DNA of 64,000 nt from Ahaetulla prasina (GCF_028640845.1 NC_080539.1:189295436-189359435), one strand, 5' to 3'. Numbered from the stretch's first letter, positions 12,721 through 23,117 are shown. Made by a program: numbers and translations. The notes: a model not told the origin generated them from the sequence alone.

Positions 12721-13356
12721 ATGAAGGTTCTCTCAGAAGAATGGATTCGTGACTTTATACAGGATTACACAGAAAGAATGTATTTAATTATTCAAAAATA
12801 CGAATTGATAAAAAATGGGGACGTTTTGGATGAGAGCTTGGAGGAAATTAACCAGTGTAATCAGGACTTGGAAAATGGAATGAAGGAGATACAAACAAAA
12901 GTGGATAAATATGAAGATATGATCGTGAATAAACAAGTTGAGGTAAAGAAGTTTTCTTTAAATAGTTTGGATGAAATGCCTGAATTTGTGCTACAGGAGG
13001 CTGTCTCCCGAACCGAAAAAACTCACAGGGTTAATGCTTTCCAAGAGTTCTCTTTTTGGACTCATGAAATATACGGCAGTAATTTGTGGATTCTTGGATA
13101 TAAGGAACTACTAGGAAATATTGTGATTGACTTTTCAAAAGGAGTAATGAAGGAAAGACAGAGATTAATGCATCAAAAAAAATGGCAAGAGGCAAAAGTA
13201 TTATCCTTGAAACAAGGTTATTTTGAAATATTAACAGACAAAAATATTAGTGTTCCTGAAAGACAATATGTGAGGAAGATCTGGAAGAAATGGGTTGATT
13301 ATATGTTTTATATCTATCATAAAAGACTAGATATTTGGATTTATACTGGATTTTGA
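12721..13356 (+). CDS. 211-codon ORF of the short L1-like element
   Basis: This is an uninterrupted frame starting at an ATG. The N-terminal third reads MKVLSEEWIRDFIQDYTERM and is followed by a probable coiled coil with QCNQDLENGMKEIQTKVDKY, like the N-terminal part of an L1 ORF1 protein. The middle is tryptophan-rich (FSFWTHEIYGSNLWILGYKE). The C-terminus, ISVPERQYVRKIWKKWVDYM, resembles the last residues of L1 ORF2 in this window: the copy at 17646-18014 ends with NTQERYLIEWKKWIDYL. It therefore looks like an ORF1-type start joined to an ORF2-type end, with RNA-binding and catalytic domains removed. Function is unknown; RNA packaging or multimerisation would be an inference only. Confidence 0.6.
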   Translation: MKVLSEEWIRDFIQDYTERMYLIIQKYELIKNGDVLDESLEEINQCNQDLENGMKEIQTKVDKYEDMIVNKQVEVKKFSLNSLDEMPEFVLQEAVSRTEKTHRVNAFQEFSFWTHEIYGSNLWILGYKELLGNIVIDFSKGVMKERQRLMHQKKWQEAKVLSLKQGYFEILTDKNISVPERQYVRKIWKKWVDYMFYIYHKRLDIWIYTGF

Positions 13357-13740
13357 TGAGGAAGGACTAAAGTTGAATAGATATTGTAATTTTCTGTATT
13401 GAAATTTTATAATGTGTTGTACTGAATTTTAAATAGAATATTTTCGAAAGATCTTATGTAAGAAAGACCTGGGGGGAAAATTATATGGTTATAGATATAT
13501 AAGGGAGATATTCTCTGAATGGGATTGGATTTTTATGCTTTAGCTGGTTTTAAATACTTTAGGATTAATTTGTTCTATTGCTTTACATATCTTATTACTG
13601 TTAATTGTTATTTTTTTTTGAAGGATTTTGGTTATGTTAGGAGGAAGTCAGAGCTAGAGAGGGAAAATTGGTATAATAGTTTTGGGGAAAAATTTTCTTA
13701 GCATATGTTTGTTTTATTTTTAACTATATCTTGTGCTTGT

Positions 13741-13800
13741 TCCGGGAAGTCAGGGGGGAGGGGATTAGTGAAGGGAGGGGGGTTGGGGGGAAAGGGGGAA
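13741..13800 (+). promoter_or_regulatory. G-rich tract in L1-type 3' UTR
   Basis: After CCGGGAAGTC there are five or more runs of three to seven G within about 55 bp, separated by short A/T/G spacers. The same motif, GGGAAGTC(T/A)GGGGGG, occurs at 50050 and in reverse complement at 17446-17515. Such runs can form G-quadruplexes, and L1 3' UTRs in mammals also carry them. Confidence 0.75.
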
Positions 13801-14027
13801 AAAATTTTTTGTAAAACTTTTTGAATAAAAAAAAAAAGACTTTGGGTGGGTTATAACATATTAAAATTATAATTATTTCATAAGATTGAATCAAAGTATA
13901 AAAAACAACAAATCAACACTCTTTGGAGATAAAATAAAATTTAGATAAGGTTGAAGTTTCAAATGAAATTATTTCAGTCTGGCAAGGTACTGCCCAATAT
14001 AATCTGAGATTGCTATATAGGGCATTA

Positions 14028-14412
14028 CAGGTAGTCCTTAACTTACAACCATAATTGAGCCCAAAATTTATGTTGTTAAGTAAGACATTTGTTAAGTGAG
14101 TTTTGCCCCATTTTGCGACCTTTCTTGCCACAGTTGTTAAGTTAATCACTGCAGTTGTTTAGTAACATGATTGTTAAGGGAATCTGGCTTCCCCACTGAC
14201 TGCTTGTTAGAATGTCACAAAAAGTGATCACAAGTCCCCAGAACACTGCAACTGTTATAAATATGAGTCAGTTAACAAGCATCTGAGTTTTGATCAAGTG
14301 ACCTTGGGGATGCCTCAACAGTTGTGTGAAAAATAGTCATAAGTTACTTTTTTCAGTGCTGTCATAACTTTGAACCATTACTAAATGAATTGTTGTAAGT
14401 CAAGACTACATG
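14028..14412. mobile_element. TA-flanked MITE (CAGGTAGTCC family)
   Basis: The left end is CAGGTAGTCCTTAACTTAC, the right end GTCAAGACTACATG, with TA outside each (14026-14027 and 14413-14414). The interior matches 8762-9129 in reverse, including CCCCATTTTGCGACC and ATGAGTCAGTTAACAAG. No coding region. Confidence 0.82.
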
Positions 14413-14425
14413 TACTAGTAGTTCA

Positions 14426-14467
14426 AATAGAATAGAATAGAATAGAATAGAATAGAATAGAATAGAA
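14426..14467. repeat. (AATAG)n microsatellite at a LINE 3' end
   Basis: About eight AATAG units lie directly against the 3' end of a minus-strand LINE, in the position expected of a tail that was copied during insertion. Confidence 0.92.
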
Positions 14468-14860
14468 TTTTTTTATTGGCCAAGTGTGATTGAACACACA
14501 AGGAATTTGTCTTGGTGCATATGCTCTCAGTGTACATAAAAGAAAAGAAACATTCATCAAGGTACAACATTTACAACAGGAGTTGAAACAGTTTATGTCC
14601 AGGATGTGAGGGATCTGTAAATATTTTCACGGCCCTCTTCTTGATTCGTGCAGTATACAGGTCCTCAATGGAAGGCAGGTTGGTAGCAATTATTTTTTCT
14701 GCAGTTCTAATTATCCTCTGAAGTCTGTGTCTTTCTTGTTGGGTTGCAGAACCGAACCAGACAGTTATAGAGGTGCAAATGACAGACTCAATAATTCCTC
14801 TGTAGAAATCTATTGGTATCCGGTGCATTAACTTTCAAGAGATCTGACCCTGCCTGCAAT
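14468..14860 (-). mobile_element. L2/CR1-group LINE, 3' end
   Basis: Read right to left, an 85-codon frame (14828-14571) shows FYRGIIESVICTSITVWFGS, RLQRIIRTAEKIIATNLPSI and ARIKKRAVKIFTDPSHPGHK. That is the C-terminal part of RT as seen in L2/CR1-group LINEs. The 3' UTR contains the block CAAGTGTGATTGAACACACA and ends in the AATAG repeat. The frame stops in mid-domain at LFQLLL. It is 5'-truncated and is probably the same family as the element at 1-1568, whose C-terminus is outside the window. Confidence 0.75.
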
Positions 14861-14879
14861 AGCAGACCTGAACTAATAA

Positions 14880-15390
14880 TAATCTTGTCATCACACCATA
14901 GTCCAGTTGAAACTTTTGGGTGAACTTCAAATGCTGTGTCAGATTAAAGTAATTAATTAAGTTGTTACAGTAATAGAGGTCAGTGAAGATCAAGGTATGA
15001 GTGAGTGCCAGAATATCTTTATGGTAGCCAAAGTTGATCTAAGGGCTCCCTGTTATACCCCCACAGAGTTTAAGTAATAGCCACAAGTCCAGGTGGAGCC
15101 TTAAGTCACTCCTTCAGGGAGGCGCATGATCACATCAAAAATAACTAAAAGGACCAATAACTCTGAATGATGGCTGATATACCTAAACTCTGTCTTGAAG
15201 GGATTTACAATTGAATTTATTTTGCCTGACAACCTCCAAACTCTAATTCAAACTTGACACATCTCTGACTTAGTGCCTGGGATGACAATCTATAGCTGAC
15301 AGTATACAATCCTAACATATGGATAACCTGCCACAGTGGATATTGAAGGGCATAGCTAAAGACCAAGGCCTGAAATACTCTATACTAATG
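14880..15390 (-). mobile_element. Very old hairpin-tail-type LINE fragment (uncertain)
   Basis: A stretch around 14960-15000, TTACAGTAATAGAGGTCAGTG, then GAAGATCAAGGTATGAGTGA, follows the pattern of GCATTACAATAATCCAAGCG and GCATGAGTGACTGTGCAC in the LINE at 28545-31345. The rest is too diverged to align by eye. Confidence 0.4.
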
Positions 15391-15395
15391 TAACC

Positions 15396-15745
15396 TACCA
15401 TTTTTTTTGTAGTATAAGAGGCACCTTAGTTTTTGGGGAGGAAAATAGGGGAAAAAAATTCTGCCTATCAGGTATTCATCTGGCTAGTCCTTAGCCTGGT
15501 CAGCTTCAGCACATTAGTTCGCTCGCTGGTTTTGAGGTTAGGGCTGGTTGGGGCTAAAAAACAGCTTCTAAAGCACAGCTGATCGTCGGAGGGAGCTCCA
15601 GTGACTAAAGCAGGCAAAGCGGTAAGAGAAGGCAGCAGCTGTTCCGGGTAGCCATTTTGGGCACCAGGCGCAAGGCTACATTCGGATATAAGACGTACCC
15701 AAACAGGAGGGGAAAAATGTGTCTTATACTCCGAAAAACATGGTA
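15396..15745. mobile_element. Palindromic-ended MITE (ACCATnTTTT family)
   Basis: It starts TACCATTTTTTTTGTAGTAT and ends with the inverted partner ATACTCCGAAAAACATGGTA. The block AGTATAAGAGGCACCTTAG inside the left end has a degenerate partner near the right end (GATATAAGACG). No ORF. TA at the outermost positions suggests a mariner-type target. Confidence 0.7.
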
Positions 15746-17094
15746 GGTATTAAATGCTGCTCTACAGTTTAAATTATCCACTTATGTAGGAGTAGAACCT
15801 ACACCTACGAATGTAATCATAGTCATCTTGGAACTGTATCCCAGTCTGAAATCCAACTGAAAGAATCCAAGCCAAAGGAAAATTATTCAGTACCATTCAG
15901 TATATCTTTGCACAAAAGAAAGTAAGATATTTAAAAATATTATCTTAAATTTAAATTTAATATGGAAAAAGTCACTCTTTCAATTCTGAAGCTGTACATG
16001 GCTTTATACACCAAACCCACTACTCTCTACCTACTAAATTGGGAAGAGAAACTAGATGGGAAAGGATATTATAGTTTAATGTAATCACTGTTTGTGATGC
16101 CCAATTTCAGCTACTTCTCTCACTACCATATTTTGTACTAATGGACCTCTTCAGACCATCTTCAAGGGCAACCTCATATGCAATGTATGGATTACTGAAA
16201 TGAGATTATCTCCAAGTTGCCAGTGCTCCAGCTAAATACAGGATGCCTATCTCTAATGACAATACTGTTTTTAATGCATTCCATGCTTTGGAGCTACCTG
16301 TTTCGGAACAGAATGAATGCCATTCATTTGGACAACTGGACAACAAAATAAATTTTATTTTATTTGGGGGTTTATAAGCTCATATGCAGCTAATAACTGC
16401 AACCAGGCACTAATAAAATATTTCTGCATGATTAGACCATCAATATCTTTTACATAAAATGACTCCAAATAAACATATCTAGTTGTATTATGCACCACAC
16501 TTAATACCAAAATATTGAACTGAAATAACTTAACACCACCTCTTGAAAAAAGATGTCTAAGTGTGACTGGAATTCAAAGAAAGTTGTATTATTATAATCA
16601 AGTTGGCAAAAGGAAATCTAGGCTAAAGCTAGCCCAGTAAAATCAACAGTGTCTCTTTTTTTAGGAAAGTTCATCTCACTGTTCCAGTGTTAAAACCAGG
16701 CTTGAACTGCAATTGAACTGCATCTATGAAATGATTTTCTACAAGAATGTATGGTACTGATCAGCTCCCTATCCCAATCACAAGGGAAGTAAATAGGAAA
16801 GCAGCAAGGATTTCAACGAATGAGAGGGGAGGGGCAAAGAGGAGGAGGGAATAAAGAGGATGGAGGGAAAAAAGGAAGGAAGGTTTTCCAATTCACACTG
16901 CTGCTTTTCACAAGAAAACTCAATGGGGAAGCCAACAGGAAGTCAGAAGTCCCTTCCACTGATTTCTTTGCCTACCCATGGTCATTCTGTTTCTCTGTTA
17001 GATACTGAAATATCTCTGAAATGATGTCCCAACAGATCACAGGTTGTCTAGCTATTTAAAATAAAAGTTTTATATGTGAACCGTGAAAAATAAG
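15746..17094. other. HDAC4 intron, no recognised element
   Basis: Intron sequence upstream of the exon 17101-17222 on this strand. The polypurine patch at 16826-16885 is the only notable feature. No coding or repeat family was recognised. Confidence 0.5.
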
Positions 17095-17100
17095 ATTTAC

Positions 17101-17222
17101 CTGTTTTTCTGAGTGGAAAATCATCTTTGGAATCATACATTCCTAATACAGGGTGATTGTAACCGCCTGAGATTCCACTCTGTGGTGGAGAGCTCTGATC
17201 AAGAGAACTATGTTGTGTTTTC
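17101..17222 (-). CDS. HDAC4: HDAC4 internal coding exon (upstream of first 14-3-3 site)
   Basis: This 122-bp exon has acceptor TTTTTTAG and donor GTAAAT. It encodes [16 protein letters not shown], then [20 protein letters not shown] and the threonine before a split alanine codon. The DDFPLRKT end supplies the basic recognition residues of the first 14-3-3 phospho-serine site (RKTASEP), whose serine lies in the next exon. Class IIa HDACs are phosphorylated there by CaMK/PKD-type kinases, which drives export from the nucleus. Frame and borders agree with both neighbouring exons, and no stop or frameshift is present. Confidence 0.95.
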
Positions 17223-17403
17223 CTAAAAAAATAAAGTGTTATTATACAGGTTAAGAATAGTATCTACAATAACATCTCCATACTGATGCCTGCAAATCAC
17301 ATTTCTCTTCTTTTCTGTTCCACTAATATACAATTAATGTGTCTCCAATTTTGTACAGATTGTTAGAAATACATTTTACAACTGACGATGAACATTATTT
17401 TTT

Positions 17404-18006
17404 TTTTTATTGAAAAAGTTTTTTAAAAAAACACAAAGACATTTTCGCCCCTTTTTCCCCCCCTCCCTCCCAGAAAACCCCCTTCCCCCCTCCCTTCCCC
17501 CCCCCCCCCGGCTTCCGGGTCAATCACAAGGTATTGTTATACATAAACCAAACATAGAATAAAATTTTCCCTTCCAATCCAATTAACCTCATCCAAAGCT
17601 TTTCATCTCCCAACCCCCTCCCCATTAAATAAAATAACTTTCTAATTATTCAAAGGCAATCTGATATTTCTTAATCTGATATCTGTTTTGTAGATAATCA
17701 ATCCATTTTTTCCATTCAATTAAATATCTTTCCTGCGTATTGTCTTTTAAAAAAGCTGAGATTTTAGCCATCTCAGCCAAATTAATGACTTTCAGTATCC
17801 ATTCTTCTATTGTAGGTACCTCTTCTTTCTTCCAGTATTGTCCAATCAACAGTCTTGCTGCTGTTATTAAATTCAGAATCAGTTTAGTCTCAATCCCTGT
17901 ACAATCCGTTATAATTCCCAAAAGAAAAAATTGTGGCAGGAACTTTATCTTCTTCTTCAGTACATTTTGAATAATCCACCAAATTCTTATCCAAAAGGCC
18001 TTAATA
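17404..18006 (-). mobile_element. 5'-truncated L1 3' end
   Basis: It is flanked by a perfect 16-bp duplication ATGAACATTATTTTTT (17388-17403 and 18007-18022). Read right to left, it carries the last 120 codons of an L1 ORF2 (18014-17646), with ITAARLLIGQYWKKEEVPTI, IEEWILKVINLAEMAKISAF and TQERYLIEWKKWIDYLQNRY. Then come a G-rich tract (17515-17446) and an A-tail. The 603-bp length indicates typical 5' truncation during target-primed reverse transcription. Confidence 0.88.
17646..18006 (-). pseudogene. L1 ORF2 C-terminal fragment
   Basis: This is the last part of an L1 ORF2 protein, downstream of RT, open until a normal-looking stop at 17646. It contains LIGQYWKKEEVPTIEEWILK and ERYLIEWKKWIDYL. 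Because the insertion is 5'-truncated it has no start and no RT. It is the best local reference for the C-terminus of the chimeric 211-codon ORF at 12721-13356. Confidence 0.85.
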
Positions 18007-18022
18007 ATGAACATTATTTTTT

Positions 18023-18444
18023 AATTAATTGAAACTTTCAGCATTTTGCAGCTAACATTTTATAGCATTTTAGAACTAACACTTATTCAGTTATTATTTC
18101 ATTTCATTTTAACATATTTCTAACCTGTTTTTTTGCCCCAGTACACTAATGTATTTCTCTCTCCTTCAAACCATATGATTACGTTTGTTAGAGTAGCATT
18201 TATATGGCTTTTACAATTTCTATACTTTTCAAGGCAGCATTCTGGGCTTTGGCTTTGATATTCAACATTGGCTTTGATCTTTAAAGCCTGAAACAGCTTA
18301 TGCCTGTATTTCTGTTTCTAAATCTGCTTTTTTGACACCTCAAGGAATATGCACCCAAGTGACATAATAAAAGCATTAAAAGTTACAATGTAAATGTCAA
18401 AACACAGTAATATCTTGAACTTTTTTCAACTTCCAGTGAAAAGG
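18023..18444. other. HDAC4 intron, no recognised element
   Basis: AT-rich intron between the L1 3' end and the left end of the DIRS element. Nothing recognised. Confidence 0.5.
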
Positions 18445-18591
18445 GACGTTGGTCTTACCGTGATACGTCCTTTCTCATAGGGGTGATGGGAGGCGCCATT
18501 TGGGTTATTCCAGTCTCTAGCTCTACGGTCTCTGAGTTGAAAGAAAAACTTCTGAGGATCTGCCTCCCTGGTGACATTCCCCAGCATTTGA
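18445..18591. repeat. DIRS left inverted terminal repeat
   Basis: It runs from GACGTTGGTCTTACCGTGAT to about CCCCAGCATTTGACA. The inner 110 bp are inverted at 27873-27995, with the common core TTCCAGTCTCTAGCTCTA. The outer 45 bp have no copy at the right end but are repeated, inverted, at 18685-18733. Confidence 0.9.
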
Positions 18592-18684
18592 CAACGAAGC
18601 CGAAGTGATCCAGCTGAAAATTAGAAAAACAGGAAACACCCCCACACCCCCACGGGAGTCGGACCTGACCGAAACAGGGTGGGA

Positions 18685-18775
18685 CTGGCGTCTCCCATCA
18701 CTCCTATGAGAAAGGATGTATCACGGTAAGACCAACATCCCTTCTCCATAGTGTGGCGATGGGAGGCGCCATTTG
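18685..18775. repeat. DIRS internal complementary region (circle-junction template)
   Basis: The first half, 18685-18733, is the inverse of the outer left terminus (18450-18497; shared GTAAGACCAA and CTCCTATGAGAAAGGATGTA with two differences). The second half, about 18745-18775, matches the inverse of the outer right terminus (CTCCATAGTGTGGC). An internal copy of both termini joined head to head is the signature of DIRS elements, used to rebuild the ends through a circular intermediate. Confidence 0.88.
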
Positions 18776-18800
18776 GGGATATACCAAAGACTGATGAGCA

Positions 18801-20110
18801 TTACGGGTGGGAACTGGTCTGGGCCGACGACCCTGACTCTCCGTGGACTTTCTGCAAGACCCTCCGCCCAAAGGTAGCCTCTGCCGAGGCATATGCATCC
18901 AGTCTATAGTGACGTATGAAGGGAGATGGAGAAGTCCATGTAGCTGCCTTACAAATCTCCTCAACCGAAGCCTGGGTAGCCCATGCTGCCGTTGTAGCTG
19001 CACTGTGAGTAGAATGGGCCATTATCCCCTGAGGCACCGGAAGAGCTTTAAGCTCGTAAGCACGTGCTATACATGACCTAAGCCAACGCCCCACTGTGGA
19101 CGATGTCACCCTGTGGCCAAGAGTTGACGGTTGATAGGAAACAAACAGGGATTCAGTCTTCCGAAATGAAGAGGTCCTTGAGATATAAATACGGAGGGCC
19201 CACCTAACATCCAACATATGCCAGGTCTGCTCCAAGGCATGGCGAGGCCTTGGACAGAAGTCCGGCAGGACCAACTCCTGTGCTCGGTGAAACGAGGAGT
19301 TGACTTTTGGTAGAAAGGCAGGGTCCAGCCGCAGGACCACCCTGTTGGAGTGAAAGATACACAGGTCCTTCCTCACCGATAAAGCTGCCAACTCTGATAT
19401 CCATCAGGCAGACGTGATGGCCACAAGGAAAACAACCTTACATGATAGAAGCCGAAGACTGGCTTCCCCCAATGTTCAAAAGGGGCCTTGGTCAATGCCT
19501 GCAAAACCTTAGCAAGGTCCCAAGTTGGATAACGGTGCAGCATTGGAGGGCGAAGATTAGGGGCCGGAATAGCTCAGGCTGTTAAGAAGCCTGTTATTAG
19601 AACACAGTAGCCTGCAATTACTGCAGGTTCAAGCCCGGCCCAAGGTTGACTCAGCCTTCCAACCTTTATAAGGTAGGTAAAATAAGGACCCAGATTGTTG
19701 GGGGGGCAATAAGTTGACTTTGTAAAAAAAAAATATACAAATAGAATGAGACTATTGCCTTATACACTGTAAGCCGCCCTGAGTCTTTGGAGAAGGGCGG
19801 GATATAAATGTAAAAAAAAAAAAAAGAAGAAGCCCCACGCAGAAAGGTACGCACCCTCAGATGGTGAGCGAGGGAGCTCCAGTCCCCAAATGGCAAAACG
19901 GAACCCAGTGCAGCTACCTGCCTCCTCAAGGTATTAGGAGAAAGCCCCCGCTCAAGGCCATCCTGTAAAAACTCTATCACATCCGCCACTGAGGCCGAAG
20001 TAGGATCCCAATTTCTTGAACTACACCACTCTGCAAAGGTGGTCCATGTGGCGTTGTAAATGCGCATGGTCGAAGGCCGCCTGGCCGCCTGCATCGTAGG
20101 GATGGCCCTA
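18801..20110 (-). pseudogene. DIRS tyrosine recombinase, split by SINE
   Basis: The protein integrates the circular DNA copy without a DDE integrase. Its N-terminal core-binding part lies at about 20110-19826: RPSTMRIYNATWTTFAEWCS, then VADVIEFLQDGLERGLSPNT and LRRQVAAL. A SINE interrupts at 19561-19825. The C-terminal catalytic part (19391-18801) contains LDVRWALRIYISRTSSFRKT, TEICK-like ASVEEICKAATWTSPSPFIR and the final HYRLD with the nucleophile tyrosine (codon 18908-18906). The conserved HxxR box reads HSTH: the arginine codon is CAC at 19007-19005. A CGC to CAC change is a typical CpG decay mutation and would abolish catalysis. There is another frame break at about 19400. Confidence 0.85.
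19561..19825 (+). mobile_element. tRNA-derived SINE with hairpin LINE tail, inside DIRS recombinase
   Basis: The head is GGGCCGGAATAGCTCAGGCT with a Pol III A box (TAGCTCAGGCTG) and a B box (GGTTCAAGCC). The body contains AAGGTAGGTAAAATAAGGAC and CAGATTGTTGG. The tail is GCCGCCCTGAGTCTTTGGAG with the inverted partner AAGGGCGGG, then ATATAAATGT and a poly(A) run. The tail hairpin is the same as in the LINE at 22972-26098. It appears full length and is one of the younger insertions. Confidence 0.88.
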
Positions 20111-20129
20111 GAAGAAAACCCCTCCCGTT

Positions 20130-22307
20130 TCAAGAGCCTCTGCTCAATTGCCAAACGGTCAACTGGAGCCGCTGGGGCTCGGGATGAAGCACCGGTCCTT
20201 GACTGAGGGAGACAATGTCCGGGGGAATCCTCCAGGGCATGGCCACCAACAGGCCAACCAGGTCGGCGAACCACGGCCTCCTGGGCCAATGAGGAGCTAC
20301 CAATAGTATCTCTGCCCTCTCCAACAGCACCTTCCTGATGATAGCTGGGATCAATGGTAGAGGAGGGAAAGCATACAAGAGGCCCCTGGGCCACGGGGTC
20401 CTCAGAGCGTCCACCCCCTCTGCTCCCGGGGCTGGGAATCGTGACAGGAACCGGGGAAGGTGAGTGTTCGTTGGGTATGCGAAAAGATCGATTATCGGCT
20501 GGCTGAACCAGTCGACGAGGGCTGCGAATAGGCTGGGATGGAGCCTCCACTCTGATGGATCCACTGAGGCCCGACTCAGCCAGTCTGCCCTGATGTTGTC
20601 CGTCCCGGCAATATAGTCCGCTGTCAGGGACAACAGATGAGTCTCTGCCCATTGGCAAAGTGCCTCCGCCTCCAGCATCAGTGAACGTGATCGAGTCCCG
20701 CCTTGCCTGTTGACATGGGCCTTCGTTGCTGTATTGTCTGTGAGAAGAAGAACATGTCTCCCCCTCACCAGTGGCAGAAAAGCCTGAAGAGACAGACGCG
20801 CAGCCCGCAGCTCCAGCCAGTTGATCTGTTGATCGAGCTCCAGCCGAGTCCAACGTCCCTGGGCCACCTGGGACCCGCAATGTCCTCCCCAGCTGAAGAG
20901 GCTGGCATCCAACATCACCGTTACTCTGCAAGTTTCCCTGAAAAAACATCCCCTCCTGATGGCTTCCGACTCCCACCAAGAGAGAGCAGCACTCGTGGCG
21001 GCACCCTGACCCGAGCCTTCGAGGAACTGGTGCCTGCCTTCTGAAAGGGAAGCAAGAACTACTGGAGCGGTCGAGCATGGAACCTTGCCCAAGGAACTAT
21101 GGCCAAGCAGGAGATCATTTTCCCTATCAGTTGTGACAATCGGGCCACTGGTACCGTCTGGTCCTGCCGAATCAGCTGAATTAAGGTTTGTATGCTCTCC
21201 TGCCGCTCCTGGGATAGGAACACCTGACCCGCCCAAGTGTATATCAGGGCCCCCAGGTGCACTAACCTCGTAGAAGGTATGACCTGACATTTTTTCAAAT
21301 TCACGGAGAATCCATGATCCCTCAGAGCACCTAAGGTTGTAGCTAAGTCTTGTTCTGCTAGCTGCTGGGACGATGCCTGGATGAGAAGGTCGTCCAGGTA
21401 ACACTGGATCCTGATAGGGATGGACCTGAGGTATGCCGCCAGGACAGATAAAATCTTGGTAAACGTCCGGGGGGGCCGAAGCCAATCCAAACAGAAGGGC
21501 CCTGTATTCGAAATGCCGGCCGGCATAACAAAACCTCAGCTACTGACGATGGTCTGGACTGATGGGTACCTGGAGGTACGCTTCTGTGAGATCTATGGAA
21601 GCTAAGAAGTCTCCCTCCCTAATCCCTGCTAAGATAGAATACAGGGAGTGCATTTTGAACCTCCTGTACCTGATGTAATAGTTGAGTCCCTTCAAATTGA
21701 GAATTGGTCTCCACCCCCCTGAGGCCTTTGGAACGATGAACAATATTGAATAAAACCCCCGCCCCCGTTGCTCCAGCGGAACCGGCTGAATGGCCCGAAT
21801 ATCCAGCAAATGCTGAATATGCTGCATGAAATGCTCCATGAGTCCCCGTTTGACTGGGTCTCGAGAAAGTGGGCAACGGAGGAAAAGCCTCGGAGGAGAG
21901 GAGAGAAATTTGAGGGAGAGCCCTGCTCGCACTGTCTCCCTGACATAGGTATCTGCTGTTAGTTCGTCCCAGCAGTCCGCAAACAGACCCAGTCTGCCCC
22001 CAATAGGAGCCTGGAGCCAGTCGTCACTTGGATCGACAAGCTCCTCTCCCACTGTTGCCCCTGAAGGGCTGGCTTGATGGCAGTTGTCTATCTCTGGCAA
22101 AGGAAGATCTATCGGTCTGGTAACCTGACCATGACTGGAAGGGCCGCTGTTGTCGGGGAAAGCTAGGCCCAGCTCACCCCGACGGAAGGAGGGCCACCTA
22201 TAGTAGGGTGACTGACGGAAATCGGCCCGCCTGCTCTGAGATGGAAGCACCTTCCTCTTGTCTCTGGTTTCGATCCAGAGACTGGCCAAATAAATGTTCC
22301 CCTTCAA
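20130..22307 (-). pseudogene. DIRS reverse transcriptase and RNase H
   Basis: RT motifs 1-3 are in the piece 22307-21540: QPVPLEQRGRGFYSILFIVP, GGWRPILNLKGLNYYIRYRR and ASIDLTEAYLQVP. The next piece (21526-21059) continues with the catalytic YLDDLLIQ box at about 21400. RNase H follows in the frame 21485-20130, with its acidic residues in MLDASLFSWGG (about 20918), WLELRAARLSLQAF, LLLTDNTATKAH and GTDNIRADWLSR, and then a connection to the recombinase. Frames change near 21540 and again near 21080. The active-site residues themselves look intact, so inactivation is recent and due to frame breaks. Confidence 0.88.
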
Positions 22308-22971
22308 AGGGGACAGAAGCCAGTTTCCATTTATGCTTACTGTCCATGCGCCAGTGTCGTAGCCAAAGCAGACGTCTAGCAGTGACAGATGCCGCCATGG
22401 CCCTGGCAGAAAACTTGGCAGAGGCCAAGGTTGCGTCCGCGGTGTACTCTGCAGCAGCTAAAATCTTGGAGAGATCCTGATGAGCACGTATATCATTTGG
22501 CGCTAAGTGAGACTGAAGTTGTCGCAACCATCGAACTGACACTCTAGTAAGGAAGGAAGCCGCTGTAGAGGCTCTAATAGTCCAGGAATCTGCCAGGTGA
22601 GCCCTGCGCAGAGCCGTCACCTCTCTCTTTTCCTCTGCCCTCAAGGCGTCCTCAGCATCAGGTGGCAAAACAGAAGAAGAGGTCAGAGCAGCCATCGGAG
22701 CATCCACCTTGGGAATGTCCAGTAACTTCAGTAAGGCTGCATCCACTCCAAAAAGTTGATTCTCCAACCCAGTGGGCCTGGAAGCTGTAGCCGGTGAGGT
22801 CCACTGCCTTTGTATTAAGTCCAAAAAACATCTTAGGGATAGGAATGGTATCTGCCTCCACCGCCTGCTCGGTGAACAGGAAATCATCCTGTTCCCCGCT
22901 ATCTAAAGTGGACCCAGAAGCTGCAGGTGCCTGATCCATACGTGCTGTAGCCTTTACTAACACGGTAAGTG
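22198..22971 (-). pseudogene. DIRS gag, C-terminal part
   Basis: The frame 22963-22658 starts [20 protein letters not shown] after the nested LINE. The frame shifts near 22830 and continues in 22887-22198 with TGLENQLFGVDAALLKLLDI, PMAALTSSSVLPPDAEDALR, TAASFLTRVSVRWLRQLQSH and ARRLLWLRHWRMDSKHKWKL. It overlaps the start of the RT piece by about 110 bp, so RT was probably made by reading-frame change or an overlapping start. The order matches the older element at 2766-4353. Confidence 0.8.
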
Positions 22972-23117
22972 GGAGGGGCAGATATGGCGGAAGGGGGGGA
23001 TCGTATCGATATAGGGGGTCACGCGTTCGATGTCTGCAGGCGATCGCGTGCCCCGATCCCCCTGACTTCTCCCGTTCCCCGGATGGTCAAGACCCTCAGA
23101 GCCTGGGCCTTCGTCTG

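Larger units (their letters stand above)
12111..13832 (+). mobile_element. Complete 1.7-kb non-autonomous L1-like element with one ORF
   Basis: The insertion is flanked by a perfect 16-bp target duplication AAAAAGACTTTGGGTG (12095-12110 and 13833-13848). It starts AGACTTCCGCTTGGCGCC, close to the start of the L1 derivative at 47576 (GGACTTCCGATATGGCTCCG), and ends with a poly(A) tail after TTTTTGAATAAA. The layout is about 610 bp of 5' leader, one 211-codon ORF (12721-13356) and a 3' UTR with a G-rich tract (13741-13800). Endonuclease and RT are absent, so it must borrow L1 machinery. The length, the intact ORF and the perfect duplication suggest a fairly young insertion. Confidence 0.85.

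Noticed and set aside
12721..13356. Host protein-coding gene
   Set aside because: The ORF is bounded by a perfect 16-bp target duplication and an A-tail, so it belongs to a retroelement and not to a host gene.
19561..19660. A genuine tRNA gene
   Set aside because: A and B boxes are present, but the cloverleaf is incomplete and it continues into a SINE body and tail.
19666..21078. A 470-codon protein on the minus strand
   Set aside because: Its second half is recombinase sequence, but the first half is an alternate frame of RNase H, and its end reads through the SINE tail. Only the recombinase part was kept.
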